Assembly: GCF_003337565.1 (NCBI RefSeq)
Contig: NZ_QPJL01000024.1
Coordinates: forward strand, 1 to 55,006
Length of the DNA stretch: 55,006 bases
Source: Paracoccus lutimaris
GTDB taxonomy: Bacteria > Pseudomonadota > Alphaproteobacteria > Rhodobacterales > Rhodobacteraceae
Direction of reading: 5' to 3'
The notes under the pieces were generated by a model. It saw nothing but the letters and a program-made list of their open reading frames with translations. It did not search any database and was not told the origin of the DNA. This document shows positions 35,364-44,249 of the stretch, in pieces. The position numbers and the translations under genes are program-made. Every line of letters begins with the position of its first letter. Position 1 is the stretch's first letter.

Positions 35364-36478
35364 TCCAGCGTCTGCCGGAAGCGGCTTAGCGCCAGCGCAC
35401 CAAAGATCAGCACGAACACGGCCAGCGCCGCGATGGGCTGGGCGACATCGGCATGGTTGGCCCCCTTCAGCATGACGCCCCGGATCAGGCGCAGGAAATG
35501 CGTCAGCGGGAAACATTCGCCCAGCATCTGCGCCCAGCCGGGCATGCCCCGGAACGGGAACATGAAGCCCGACAGCATCAGCGACGGCAGGAAAAAGAAA
35601 AATGCCAGCTGCATCGCCTGCATCTGCGTGCGCGCCATCGTCGAGATCAGATAGCCAAGGATGACCATCGACAGCACAAAGGCAAAGATCCCGCCGGCCA
35701 GCAGCCCGAAACTGCCGACAAAGGGCACCCCGAACAATCCCCGCGCCACCAAGAGCACCACCGCCACCTGCACCGCGCCCACGCACATATAGGGGATGAT
35801 CTTGCCCAGCATGATCTCAAGCGGCGTGGCGGGCATGGCCAGCAGGTTCTCCATCGTCCCGCGTTCGCTTTCACGGGTCAGCGCCATCGAGGTCATCATC
35901 ACCAGGATCATCTGCAAGATGACGCCCATCAGGCCGGGGATGATGTTGTATTGGGTGATCCCCTCGGGGTTATAGCGGCGGTGGACGACGATATTGACCG
36001 GCGCGGGGATGGCATCGCGGCCGATCTCGCGGCTCAGTGCGCCCTCGGCCACCTTGCCCAAGGTCGAGATCGCCCCAGAGGCCACCGAGGGATCGGTGGC
36101 GTCGGCCTCGATCAGGATCTGGGGATTGTCGCCCCGCTCGACCCGCTGGCCGAAATCCGACGGGATGGTGACGACAAAGGCCACCTCACCCCGGGCGATC
36201 AGGCTGTCGGCCTCGGCCGCCGAGGCGGTGGTATGGGTGAAATCGTAATATCCCGTCAACTCCAGCGCCGAGACCATGGCCCGGGTGAAGCGGTCCTGCG
36301 TCGGTGCGACCAGCGCGGCGGGCAGATGCTTGGGGTAGTTGTTGATCGCATAGCCGAACAGCAAAAGCTGCATCAGGGGCACGCCCAGCATCATCGCGAA
36401 GGTGACGCGGTCGCGCCGCATCTGGATGATTTCCTTGGACAGCAGCGCCCGCAACCGGCGCAGGGAAAACCAGCTCAT
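35360..36478 (-). CDS. ABC-2 type permease (YbhS/YbhR-like efflux)
   Basis: A 372-residue ABC-2 membrane protein: one N-terminal span, a periplasmic domain of about 130 residues, then five spans (for example QMILVMMTSMALTRESERG). It is like E. coli YbhS/YbhR, multidrug-type exporters linked to an HlyD-family adaptor. Only one permease gene is present here, where E. coli has two, so it would act as a homodimer. It overlaps the ATPase gene by ATGA. Its stop codon is shared with nosX in the palindrome CTAG at 35360-35363, leaving no room for a terminator. Confidence 0.92.
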   Translation of the reverse strand: MSWFSLRRLRALLSKEIIQMRRDRVTFAMMLGVPLMQLLLFGYAINNYPKHLPAALVAPTQDRFTRAMVSALELTGYYDFTHTTASAAEADSLIARGEVAFVVTIPSDFGQRVERGDNPQILIEADATDPSVASGAISTLGKVAEGALSREIGRDAIPAPVNIVVHRRYNPEGITQYNIIPGLMGVILQMILVMMTSMALTRESERGTMENLLAMPATPLEIMLGKIIPYMCVGAVQVAVVLLVARGLFGVPFVGSFGLLAGGIFAFVLSMVILGYLISTMARTQMQAMQLAFFFFLPSLMLSGFMFPFRGMPGWAQMLGECFPLTHFLRLIRGVMLKGANHADVAQPIAALAVFVLIFGALALSRFRQTLD

Positions 36479-37374
36479 GTCATATTATCCTGACTTTGCT
36501 CCATCAGGCGGATGAAGACATCCTCAAGGCTGGTCTCCGAGGGTTGCCATGCCACACCCGCCTCGCGCAGCGCCGCCTCAAGCGCGGCGGGGTCGGTGCC
36601 GGTCACATGCAGCGTGGTGCCGAAGGGCGCGACCTGATCGACGCCCGGCGCACCGGCAAGCTGGCGCGCAACCAGTCCGGGGCGGTCGGTTTCGACCGTA
36701 TAGGTCGCAAGCCCCGCGTCCCGGATCACCTGCCCGACCGTGCCATGCGCGACCAGCCGGCCATAGGCGATATAGTTGATGCGGTGGCAGCGCTCGGCCT
36801 CGTCCATGTAATGGGTGCTGACCAGAACCGTCAGGCCACGGGCGGAAAGCTCATGGATCTCGTCCCAGAATTCGCGGCGCGCCTTGGGGTCCACGCCCGC
36901 CGTCGGCTCATCCAGCATCAGAAGCTGGGGCTTGTGCATGATGCAGGCCGCCAGCGCCAGCCGCTGTTTCCAGCCGCCCGACAGGCTGCCCGCAAGCTGG
37001 TCGCGGCGCGAGGTCAGGCCCAGATCCTCCAGCGTGTCGCGCACCGCATCGGGCGGCAGCCCGTAAAGCCCGGCGACGAAGTTCAGGTTCTCGCGGATCG
37101 ACAGGTCCTCGTAGAACGAGAATTTCTGCGTCATGTAGCCGACCTGCAGCTTGATCTGGCGCTGCTCGCGCAGGATGTCATGGCCAAGGACGCGGCCATG
37201 GCCGGCATCGGGGGTCAAAAGCCCGCACATCATGCGGATGCAGGTGGTCTTGCCCGAACCGTTCGGTCCCAGAAAGCCCGCGATCTCGCCCTTTTCGACC
37301 GTCAGCGAGACGTCATCGACGACCTTGCGGGTGCCAAAGCTTTTGGTCAGGCCCTGGACCTCGATCACGTTCAT
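36475..37374 (-). CDS. ABC transporter ATP-binding protein (YbhF-like efflux)
   Basis: A 299-residue ATPase with Walker A GPNGSGKTTC, signature LSGGWKQRLALA and Walker B LLMLDEPTAGVDP. YbhF in E. coli has two ABC domains; this one has a single domain with a C-terminal regulatory extension. The start is ATG 37374, which overlaps the adaptor stop by four bases; a much longer open frame upstream is antiparallel noise. It powers the permease encoded next. Confidence 0.93.
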   Translation of the reverse strand: MNVIEVQGLTKSFGTRKVVDDVSLTVEKGEIAGFLGPNGSGKTTCIRMMCGLLTPDAGHGRVLGHDILREQRQIKLQVGYMTQKFSFYEDLSIRENLNFVAGLYGLPPDAVRDTLEDLGLTSRRDQLAGSLSGGWKQRLALAACIMHKPQLLMLDEPTAGVDPKARREFWDEIHELSARGLTVLVSTHYMDEAERCHRINYIAYGRLVAHGTVGQVIRDAGLATYTVETDRPGLVARQLAGAPGVDQVAPFGTTLHVTGTDPAALEAALREAGVAWQPSETSLEDVFIRLMEQSQDNMT

Positions 37375-38315
37375 CGCGCCAGATCCACATCGACGATCTG
37401 GCCCGGCTTCAGCCTTGTGGCCCCGGCGTCGGGCCGGGCTTCGATCAGATAGACAAGCTTCTGGCGGTTTTGCAGCGAATAGATGACTGGCGGGGTGAAC
37501 TCGGGCGCGTCCGAGACATAGGTGACGGTCGCCGTCGCCTGCGCGCAGCCGTCGCAATTGACATGCAGGACCGAGCCGGGCGCGATCAAGGCCACCTCTG
37601 CCTCGGGGACGTAAAGGCGCAGCTTGACCGCCCCATCGGGCAGATAGGACAGGACCGGGGCCGAAGGACCGGCCAACTCGCCCGGACGGCGGATCACGTC
37701 AAAGATCGCGCCCGGCGCAGGCACGGTCAGGCGGCGCTGGGTCAGTTGCCATGCGGCGCCGTCGCGGGCGGCGCGGGCCTGAGCCACGCCGGCGCGGGCG
37801 GCCTCGATTTCCTGCGCGCGGGCCGGCAGGCGGGCCACGGAAAGCTGCGCCTCTGCCTCGGCCACGCGGGCCCGGGCGATTTCATCCGAGGTGCGGGCCT
37901 GATCCAGCTGCGTCTGCGAGCTGACATTGCGCGCCCGCAGGCTTTCCTGACGCGCGACTTCCTTGGCCGCCTCATCCGCTTGCGCGCGGGCCGAGGCAAG
38001 CGTCGCCTCAAGCACGTTGATTTCCTCGGGGCGGCGGCCTTCCTGCAGGTTGGCAAGCTGGTTTTCGGCCTCGGCCAGACCGGCCTCGGATTGCGCCAGG
38101 GCGATCTGCGCGTCCTGCGTTTCCATGATCGCGACGACCTGCCCCGCCGCCACGCGGTCGCCGCGCCCGACCGGAACCTCCAGCAACTGCGCCGAGGCCA
38201 GAGGCGCGATCAGCACATATTCGCCCTCGACATAGCCGGTGGCAAAGGGCGGCGGCGCCGCGCAACCCGAAAACAGCGCCGAGATCAGCGGGATGGCACA
38301 GACAAGGCCGATCAT
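37371..38315 (-). CDS. HlyD-family periplasmic adaptor lipoprotein (YbhG-like)
   Basis: A 314-residue membrane fusion protein. The N-terminus has a lipobox (ALFSGC), so it is probably a lipoprotein. A biotinyl-lipoyl-like motif precedes a long alpha-helical hairpin (about residues 70-190, rich in AEAQAQ-type heptads), and the second lipoyl/beta-barrel half follows. It links the inner-membrane ABC exporter to an outer-membrane channel not encoded here. It overlaps the TetR gene and the ATPase gene by ATGA on each side. Confidence 0.92.
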   Translation of the reverse strand: MIGLVCAIPLISALFSGCAAPPPFATGYVEGEYVLIAPLASAQLLEVPVGRGDRVAAGQVVAIMETQDAQIALAQSEAGLAEAENQLANLQEGRRPEEINVLEATLASARAQADEAAKEVARQESLRARNVSSQTQLDQARTSDEIARARVAEAEAQLSVARLPARAQEIEAARAGVAQARAARDGAAWQLTQRRLTVPAPGAIFDVIRRPGELAGPSAPVLSYLPDGAVKLRLYVPEAEVALIAPGSVLHVNCDGCAQATATVTYVSDAPEFTPPVIYSLQNRQKLVYLIEARPDAGATRLKPGQIVDVDLAR

Positions 38316-38947
38316 TTTTCAGCTCGCAATATGGCGTGAAGATTGGCCGAAAGGCGGTCGGCGATGGCGCGGCTTTCGGCCTCGCCATATTGTGGCCATT
38401 CCATCCGGCGGCAGACGATGGGCTGGCCGATGCGGAAATAGATCGCCTGCCCCATCAGGGAAAATGCCAGCAGCCGGATGCTCTGGCTGTCCGGGTCGCC
38501 CCCGGTCACCATGGCGATCAGGCGGCACAGTTCGCGGTGCTTGTGGCGAAAGAAGCTCTCGTAGATCAGCGCCAGTCCCGGCCCGTCCTCGGCCATTTCG
38601 CGCAGCATGAAGCCGACGATGTCGGCGGCCTGCGGCGCCTGCGTCAGAAAGCCGACCAGCGCGCGCAGCATGGTGTCCAGCCAACCGAGCGCCTCGTCCG
38701 GGGGCATCTGCGGCGGCTCGGCCGGGGCGCCGGCCACGGCGGTGATGCGGCGCAGGACCTCCTCGGCGCAGGCCATACGCAGCCCGTCCTTGCCGCCGAA
38801 GTGATAGGCGATCGAGGCGACATTGGTGCCGGCCCGCGCCGCCAGCGCGCGGGTCGAGGTCGCGGCAAAGCCGTCATGGCCGAACAGATGAAGGCCGGCG
38901 GCGATCAGGTCGGCACGGGTGCCGGAGGGGGAGGAATCATCTAGCAT
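38312..38947 (-). CDS. TetR-family regulator (CecR/YbiH-like)
   Basis: A 211-residue repressor. The N-terminal helix-turn-helix is at about residues 12-58 (LHLFGHDGFAATSTRALAARAG, then ASIAYHFGGKDGLR). The C-terminal domain (AVAGAPAEPPQMPPDEALGW, then FFRHKHRELCRLIAMVTGGDP) resembles CecR, which controls the ybhGFSR exporter genes in E. coli. Here the regulator and the exporter are in one operon, with ATGA overlaps throughout. A near-perfect palindrome ends six bases before the start codon, so autorepression is likely. Confidence 0.92.
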   Translation of the reverse strand: MLDDSSPSGTRADLIAAGLHLFGHDGFAATSTRALAARAGTNVASIAYHFGGKDGLRMACAEEVLRRITAVAGAPAEPPQMPPDEALGWLDTMLRALVGFLTQAPQAADIVGFMLREMAEDGPGLALIYESFFRHKHRELCRLIAMVTGGDPDSQSIRLLAFSLMGQAIYFRIGQPIVCRRMEWPQYGEAESRAIADRLSANLHAILRAEK

Positions 38948-38952
38948 GACCT

Positions 38953-38978
38953 AATTCAATCAAACGATTGATTGAATT
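38953..38978. promoter_or_regulatory. TetR-type operator upstream of the CecR-like gene
   Basis: Arms AATTCAATCA (38953-38962) and TGATTGAATT (38969-38978) are perfectly complementary around six bases. An overlapping inner dyad CAATC-AAAC-GATTG lies at 38957-38970. The site is AT-rich in GC-rich surroundings and sits just before the ATG (38947), where a bound TetR dimer would block transcription. Confidence 0.8.
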
Positions 38979-39054
38979 TCAAGCCAGGAATGAATAACCT
39001 ATCCCTCCCAGCCCGCAGAGGGGCCGGAAGCCTTTGAGAATGAAGCTGATTATC

Positions 39055-39086
39055 CCGGGCAGGCGGCGGCGTGCGCCCCTGCCCGG
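39055..39086. terminator. Hairpin downstream of phaC
   Basis: CCGGGCAGG (39055-39063) and CCTGCCCGG (39078-39086) form a perfect 9-bp stem with a 14-base loop, 14 bases beyond the phaC stop. A T-run is lacking on the minus strand, so termination strength is unclear. Confidence 0.45.
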
Positions 39087-39100
39087 CTTGGATCAAGGGC

Positions 39101-40852
39101 CTAGTCAGCCTTTACATAGCTGCCGGGGGCAGGCTCGATCGGGGTCAGACCGCCCTTGTCGGGATCATAGGCGGGCACTTTTTTCGCCGGGCTGTTGCTT
39201 TCGATCCAGCCCGCCCAATGCGGCCACCATGAACCTTCGTGCTTTTCGGCCTCGGCCAGCCAGCCATTCGGATCGGCAGGATAGGTGTCGCCGGTCCAGA
39301 AGCCGTATTTCTGCCGCTTGCCCGGCGGGTTGATGACCCCGGCGATATGGCCCGAGCCGCCCAGAACAAAAGTCGTCTTGCCGCCCAGAAGCCCCGTGGT
39401 CGGATAGATCGAGCGCCACGGCGCGATGTGATCCTCCTTGGTGGCCAGCACATAGAAGGGAATGTCGATCTTGCTGATATCGATGGGCACGCCGTCCATG
39501 GTCAGGTGGCCGGGCTTGCGCAAGCCGTTCTCGATATAGATCTTTTCCAGATACCACAGCAGCATGGCGGCGGGCAGCCGGGTGCTGTCGCCGTTCCAGT
39601 AAAGCAGATCGAAGGCCGGCGGCTTGCGGCCCATCAGGTAGTTCATGACGTGGAAAGACCAGATCAGGTCGTTCTCACGGATCATCGAGAACATGTCCTG
39701 CAGGTGGTGGTTTTCCAGATAGCCCTTTTCGGCCATGTGGTTGCGCAGCACCTCAAGCCGGTCGCGGTCGATGAAGACGCCGATCTCGCCCACATCGGTG
39801 AAATCGACCATCGTCGCCAGTGTGGTCGCGGTCTTGATTCGCTTGTCCTTTTTCACCGCCATATAGGCCAGCGTCGCGGTCACGAGGATGCCGCCGATGC
39901 AGAAGCCAAGGATGTCGAATTCGTTCTGGCCGGTCGCGGTCTCCATCGCGTCCAGCGCCGCCAGCGGACCCAGCCGCATATAGTCCTGAAAGCTCAGCTC
40001 GGCATGTTGCTGGGTCGGGTTCACCCATGAGATCAGGAAGACGCTGTGGCCCTGTTCCAGCATATAGCGGACCATGCTGTTGTCGGGCTTCATGTCGAAG
40101 ATATAGTATTTGTTGATCCATGGCGGCACGAAGAGCAGCGGCCGCTTGAACTGGGTCTCGGTCAGGGGCCGGTAATGGATAAGCTGCATCAGCTGGTTCT
40201 GATAGACCACCTCACCGGGCGTGGTCGCCAGATCGCGCCCGACCTCGAAGGCGTCGCGGTCGGTCATGTTGATGTCCAGCCGGCCGTCGCCGCGTTCCAG
40301 ATCGTCCAGAAGATTGCGGAACCCGTCCAGCAGGCTGCGGCCCTCGGTCTCAAGGAAGCGGTCGCGGGCCACCGGGTTCAGCGCCAGATAGTTGGCCGGC
40401 GCCAGCGCGCTCAGCAACTGCCGGGTGTAGAAACTGACGCGCAGGCTGTCCTTGTCGCCCTCGGGCAGCGCGCCGATCAGGCGCTCGGCGGCGTTCTCGA
40501 CCGCAAGATGCAGGTCGCGCAAGCCGCGGCTGACGGGATCCGCGCTCCAGCGGCCATCGCGGAAACGCCGGTCGCCGCTGTCCTCGCCGCCATTCGACCA
40601 CGCCTTCAGCCAGGCCTTGGCGCTGTCGCTCCACAGGCCCATCTGGAACTGCGCGAGCGCAAAGGGGTCGCTCGCCAGTTGCATCCCGGCGCGGGCATAG
40701 GCCTGCGCGATGGTGCCGGCATCCAGAACCGAGAATTCCTGCCCCGTCGCCTTGGCCATCGCATTCGCGCTGCTGCGCTGAGCAAGATTCTGCGCCCGCT
40801 TCATCAGATCGACAAATTCGGTCGTCTGTTCCGCGATCCTTGTCTGGTCCAT
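39101..40852 (-). CDS. phaC: Class I polyhydroxyalkanoate synthase PhaC
   Basis: A 583-residue enzyme that polymerises (R)-3-hydroxyacyl-CoA into granules. The N-terminal PhaC_N domain includes PLLFVPPWINKYYIFD near residue 235. The alpha/beta-hydrolase core has the lipase-like box GFCIGG with catalytic C318. The triad is completed by Asp in KEDHIAPWRS and His in GGSGHIAG. ATG 40852 follows GGGGGAC. It stands alone: no phasin, PhaR or depolymerase gene is adjacent, and the flanking genes concern efflux and exopolysaccharide. A 207-base gap upstream should hold its promoter. Confidence 0.96.
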   Translation of the reverse strand: MDQTRIAEQTTEFVDLMKRAQNLAQRSSANAMAKATGQEFSVLDAGTIAQAYARAGMQLASDPFALAQFQMGLWSDSAKAWLKAWSNGGEDSGDRRFRDGRWSADPVSRGLRDLHLAVENAAERLIGALPEGDKDSLRVSFYTRQLLSALAPANYLALNPVARDRFLETEGRSLLDGFRNLLDDLERGDGRLDINMTDRDAFEVGRDLATTPGEVVYQNQLMQLIHYRPLTETQFKRPLLFVPPWINKYYIFDMKPDNSMVRYMLEQGHSVFLISWVNPTQQHAELSFQDYMRLGPLAALDAMETATGQNEFDILGFCIGGILVTATLAYMAVKKDKRIKTATTLATMVDFTDVGEIGVFIDRDRLEVLRNHMAEKGYLENHHLQDMFSMIRENDLIWSFHVMNYLMGRKPPAFDLLYWNGDSTRLPAAMLLWYLEKIYIENGLRKPGHLTMDGVPIDISKIDIPFYVLATKEDHIAPWRSIYPTTGLLGGKTTFVLGGSGHIAGVINPPGKRQKYGFWTGDTYPADPNGWLAEAEKHEGSWWPHWAGWIESNSPAKKVPAYDPDKGGLTPIEPAPGSYVKAD

Positions 40853-41059
40853 CACGTCCCCCTTTTGTTTTCCTGCCAGGGCGCGCAGACAGCCCTGACC
40901 GCAGCGCACCGGTCAGACTAAGCCCCGTCGCCCCGGCGACGGACGCCAGCCAGCAACGATGGAATCATTTGCCCTTCAGACCTTTCGCAACCTAGCACCA
41001 CGCGCCGCCGGGCGCGATAGAGGCGTTTTACGCCCCTCCGGTCCCTGCAAAAGCGGCGC

Positions 41060-42295
41060 TCAGCCCGCCACTTGGCGCGCCTCGCCCGGCAAAAGCGGGC
41101 CGCGCCCCGCCAGTCGGGACAAGGCGGGTGCAAGAATGGGCAGCACGTCCCGCGCGTCCTGAACGAAATCGCATTCGGGCCGCGCCAGCAGCGCGCCGCG
41201 CTGGCGTGCCAGCTGCGCGGGGGTCAGGCGGTCCAGCAGCGCCGCCAGATGATCCGGCGCCGGCCGCGCGATGGTCCAGCCGAGGCCATCCGAGGCGATG
41301 CGCGCGCCGGTCTGCGTATCCGCAAGCCCGACCGAGGGACAACCGCACCAGCTTGCCTCGTAGATGCGGTTGGGCAGCAGCCAGTCGGAATTGGTCCCGC
41401 GCTGCCACATGTCCTGTGCCCAGACCAGATCGCAGCCGGCATAGGCCTGCGCCAGCCCCTGAGGATAGGCATAGGGGCCGGTCCATTCGACATTGCCGCG
41501 CGCCGCCAGCGCCTCGTGAAAGCCCGACAGGCTGTGTTCGTGCAGCGCGCCGGAAATGCGCACCCGCAGCCGGTCGCCCATCAGGTCGGCGGTGCGCATC
41601 AGCAACTCGACCGAGGCCTGACAGCGGATCGAGCCGACCAGACCGATGGTCAGCGGCGCGTCCGCCGGCCGCTCGGCAGGGGTCGGACGCGCCGGCCGCA
41701 GCCCCGGCTCCAGACCCAGCCACAGCTTGTTCTCGACCAGCGCGGTCGGGCCAATATAGTCCTGCACGGGCGCGAAATAGTTCTGCACAAAGCCCGGGGA
41801 CGACACCACCAGCAGCGCCGATTGCGACAGCACATGCCGTTCCGCGCGCCGCATGACGCCGCCGACGCGGTCCGGGCGGGTCATCAGGTCGTGGATATCC
41901 AGACATTCATAGACCAGCGGCGCGGCCGACCGTCCCGCGCGCAAGGCGGCCAGCCGCCGCGCTGCCAGCGCGATCAGCGCCAGATCCAGATTGCGCGCCA
42001 GCACCATCTGCGCATCGGCCAGCTGCCGCCAGCCGCGCATGGCCCGGCCGACCGCCGACACCGCCCCCAGCGCGCGGCCGCGAATATCCTTGTGGCGCAC
42101 CAGCCCCAGATCGACATTGTGCCATTCCGGGGTGAAATCCGCGCCGCCCTCGCGCCGCTGGCAGAAGGACGTGACCTTGCAACCCAGCGCGATCAGCGAG
42201 CGGATGCGGCGGATCTGGGCGGCCTCGGCGATGTCGAAGCCAAAGACCGCCACCGGCAGCCCGTCAACCGGGACCTCGGGCTGACCGCCGCTCAT
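41060..42295 (-). CDS. Glycosyltransferase, GT4-like (exopolysaccharide)
   Basis: A 411-residue cytoplasmic glycosyltransferase with a two-domain GT-B layout. N-terminal: VFGFDIAEAAQIRRIRSLIALG, later YECLDIHDL. C-terminal: TIGLVGSIRCQASVELL and WLLPNRIYEASWCGCPSVG, the usual nucleotide-sugar site with the E-x-x-x-x-G pattern. The donor and acceptor are unknown. I chose ATG 42295, which overlaps the upstream glycosyltransferase stop by four bases; the longer frame runs into that gene. It is the last gene of the minus-strand polysaccharide operon. Confidence 0.88.
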   Translation of the reverse strand: MSGGQPEVPVDGLPVAVFGFDIAEAAQIRRIRSLIALGCKVTSFCQRREGGADFTPEWHNVDLGLVRHKDIRGRALGAVSAVGRAMRGWRQLADAQMVLARNLDLALIALAARRLAALRAGRSAAPLVYECLDIHDLMTRPDRVGGVMRRAERHVLSQSALLVVSSPGFVQNYFAPVQDYIGPTALVENKLWLGLEPGLRPARPTPAERPADAPLTIGLVGSIRCQASVELLMRTADLMGDRLRVRISGALHEHSLSGFHEALAARGNVEWTGPYAYPQGLAQAYAGCDLVWAQDMWQRGTNSDWLLPNRIYEASWCGCPSVGLADTQTGARIASDGLGWTIARPAPDHLAALLDRLTPAQLARQRGALLARPECDFVQDARDVLPILAPALSRLAGRGPLLPGEARQVAG

Positions 42296-43206
42296 ACCGG
42301 GTCGCGCCCGTAAAGCTGCGGCGCCGGGCGATCCAGCAGACCTGCGCAGACGCCCTTGTGCAATTGCCCGCGCAAAAGCCAGAAATTGCGCCGCGTCTCG
42401 TTCCCCGCGCGCAGCACCTGCATGACCCGGCAATAGCCGAATTTTGCGGCGGCGGTGACGAACAGCCAAGCCCGCTGCGGCCCGGTCTGCGCGGTGACGA
42501 CATGGGTCTGGCCCATGCGATAGCGGCGCACGGCCAGCCATTCCAGCGTCTGGCGCGTTGCCGGCACCGGCTCTGTCACCACCGCGCGGGGCGCGGCGAT
42601 CAGCCGGACACCCATGCCCGACAGACGCAGGAAGAACTCGGTATCCTCGCCGCCGGTCACGCCACGCGACAGGTCATAGCGCTGGTCGCTCCAGCCGGTG
42701 CCATGCCAGCGCAGCGCGACATTGCCGCTGTTGCCGGTACGCAGCCAGCCGGTGCCGAACGTCTCGGGATGGCTGGAATGCAGATCCAGCGCGCTGACCC
42801 AGGCCGGCGCATCCTCGGGATAGAGCGCCTGAACCGTTCCGAAACCACCATCCGCGCCGGCATGGATCACCGCATCCATCAGCTCGGTCAGCCAGTCCGG
42901 CGCGACGGTTTCGTCATCATCCAGACTGACGATCCAGTCCACCTGCCGCGCCGAGGCGGCATCCAGGCAGGCATTGCGCGCCAGCGAGATATTGCGCGCC
43001 GGCGCGTGGATGTAATGGCAGGGAAAGGGCAGCGATCCAGCGGCATGGGCCACCACCGCGCGGGCGCTGTCGGTATCGTCATTGTCGGCGATGACCAGCC
43101 GCAGATCGACATCGGGGGGCAAGTTCACCCGCCCGATCGCCTCGATCGCCTCGCCCACCATGGGGCGGCGAAAGGTACACATCAGAATATCGATCCGCAT
43201 CGTCAT
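42292..43206 (-). CDS. Family 2 glycosyltransferase (exopolysaccharide)
   Basis: A 304-residue GT-A enzyme. It begins MTMRIDILMCTFRRPMVGEAI and carries the metal-binding DDDE motif in VDWIVSLDDDETVAPDWL near residue 100, with a second acidic block at GGEDTEFFLRLSGMG. It adds a sugar to the lipid-linked repeat unit. ATG 43206 has AAGGA upstream and overlaps the stop of the ExoA-like gene (ATGA); another ATG lies two codons later. It overlaps the next glycosyltransferase in the same way. Confidence 0.92.
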   Translation of the reverse strand: MTMRIDILMCTFRRPMVGEAIEAIGRVNLPPDVDLRLVIADNDDTDSARAVVAHAAGSLPFPCHYIHAPARNISLARNACLDAASARQVDWIVSLDDDETVAPDWLTELMDAVIHAGADGGFGTVQALYPEDAPAWVSALDLHSSHPETFGTGWLRTGNSGNVALRWHGTGWSDQRYDLSRGVTGGEDTEFFLRLSGMGVRLIAAPRAVVTEPVPATRQTLEWLAVRRYRMGQTHVVTAQTGPQRAWLFVTAAAKFGYCRVMQVLRAGNETRRNFWLLRGQLHKGVCAGLLDRPAPQLYGRDPV

Positions 43207-44249
43207 GTCTCGTTGTCCTTGCACAATCCGCTCAGGAAACCTGCCCCCCAGGGCAGATGCATCGCCGCCAGCGCCGCCCCGGCCCAAAGCCCGCAAGGGC
43301 TGCGGTGGCGCACCATCATCCAGATCGAGGCGACGGCCAGCACGGCCAGATACAGGGCCGGCCAAAGCCCGCCCAATGCGACAAGCCCGGCGCTTCCGGC
43401 CAACCCGCCGACCGCCGCAAGCCCGCCGCCAGCCAGCAGCAACAGCAGGTTCACGGCTGGCGCGATCTGGCGCAGCCTGGGCCGCAGCGCATGCTTGCGC
43501 ACCGTGCGCGCCCGCCCCCGGCCATAATTCCAGTACTGCCGCGCCAGCGACCTGACCGAGGGCCGCATGTGGTAATCAAGCCGCAGATCCGCGGCCAGCC
43601 AGATCCGCCCGCCCGCCGCGCGCAGGCGATGGTCCAGTTCGGCATCCTCATTGTGGCTGAAGCGCGGGTCATAGCCGCCGATCCGGCGAAACCATGCCAG
43701 ATCCATTGCCGCGTGATGGCCGTGATCGACCTCGCCCGAGCGGCGCCCGCCGCGATGCGCCGAACCGCCAGATCCCAGCGGAGTATCGACAATCCAGGCG
43801 GCGGCGCGCTGGAAACAGCCCTCGCCCCGCGAATCCATCGGCACCACGACCGAGGCGACCTCAAGCCCGACCAGCCGGTCCGCCAGCGCCATCGCATAGC
43901 CGGGCGGATAGATCGCATGCGCATCGGCGCGCACAAGAACGCGGTGATGGCCGCGCGCGGCCTCGGCCACGGCACGGTTGATGCCGGCCGATTGCAGCCG
44001 GTCGGGATTGTCGATCAGCCGCAGGCGCGGAAACTCGGCGCCAAGCGCGGCCACGATCGCTCGCGTCGCGTCGCGGCTGCCGCCATCGGCGACGATCACC
44101 TCGGCCTGCGCCAGGCGGGCATCGCCAGCCAGCAATGAACGCAGGCAGGCCTCGATTCCCCGCGCCTCGTTCAGGGCCGGGACGACGATCAGAACCTCAT
44201 GGCCGGACACGGATGCCGGGGCCTCGATCACGGGCAGATGCAGGGTCAT
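43203..44249 (-). CDS. Family 2 glycosyltransferase, ExoA-like
   Basis: A 348-residue enzyme close to ExoA of succinoglycan synthesis. The motifs are VVPALNEARGIEACLRSLL, VIVADGGSRDATRAIV and VRADAHAIYPPGYA, followed by the catalytic acidic stretch RFSHNEDAELDHRLRAAGG. The C-terminus has two to four hydrophobic helices, so it is membrane-attached. ATG 44249 overlaps the flippase stop by four bases. Confidence 0.92.
   Translation of the reverse strand: MTLHLPVIEAPASVSGHEVLIVVPALNEARGIEACLRSLLAGDARLAQAEVIVADGGSRDATRAIVAALGAEFPRLRLIDNPDRLQSAGINRAVAEAARGHHRVLVRADAHAIYPPGYAMALADRLVGLEVASVVVPMDSRGEGCFQRAAAWIVDTPLGSGGSAHRGGRRSGEVDHGHHAAMDLAWFRRIGGYDPRFSHNEDAELDHRLRAAGGRIWLAADLRLDYHMRPSVRSLARQYWNYGRGRARTVRKHALRPRLRQIAPAVNLLLLLAGGGLAAVGGLAGSAGLVALGGLWPALYLAVLAVASIWMMVRHRSPCGLWAGAALAAMHLPWGAGFLSGLCKDNET

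Noticed and set aside
37375..37557. 61-residue N-terminal extension of the efflux ATPase
   Set aside because: It is read opposite its normal sense within the adaptor gene, and the ABC domain starts at the ATG at 37374 with a four-base coupling overlap.
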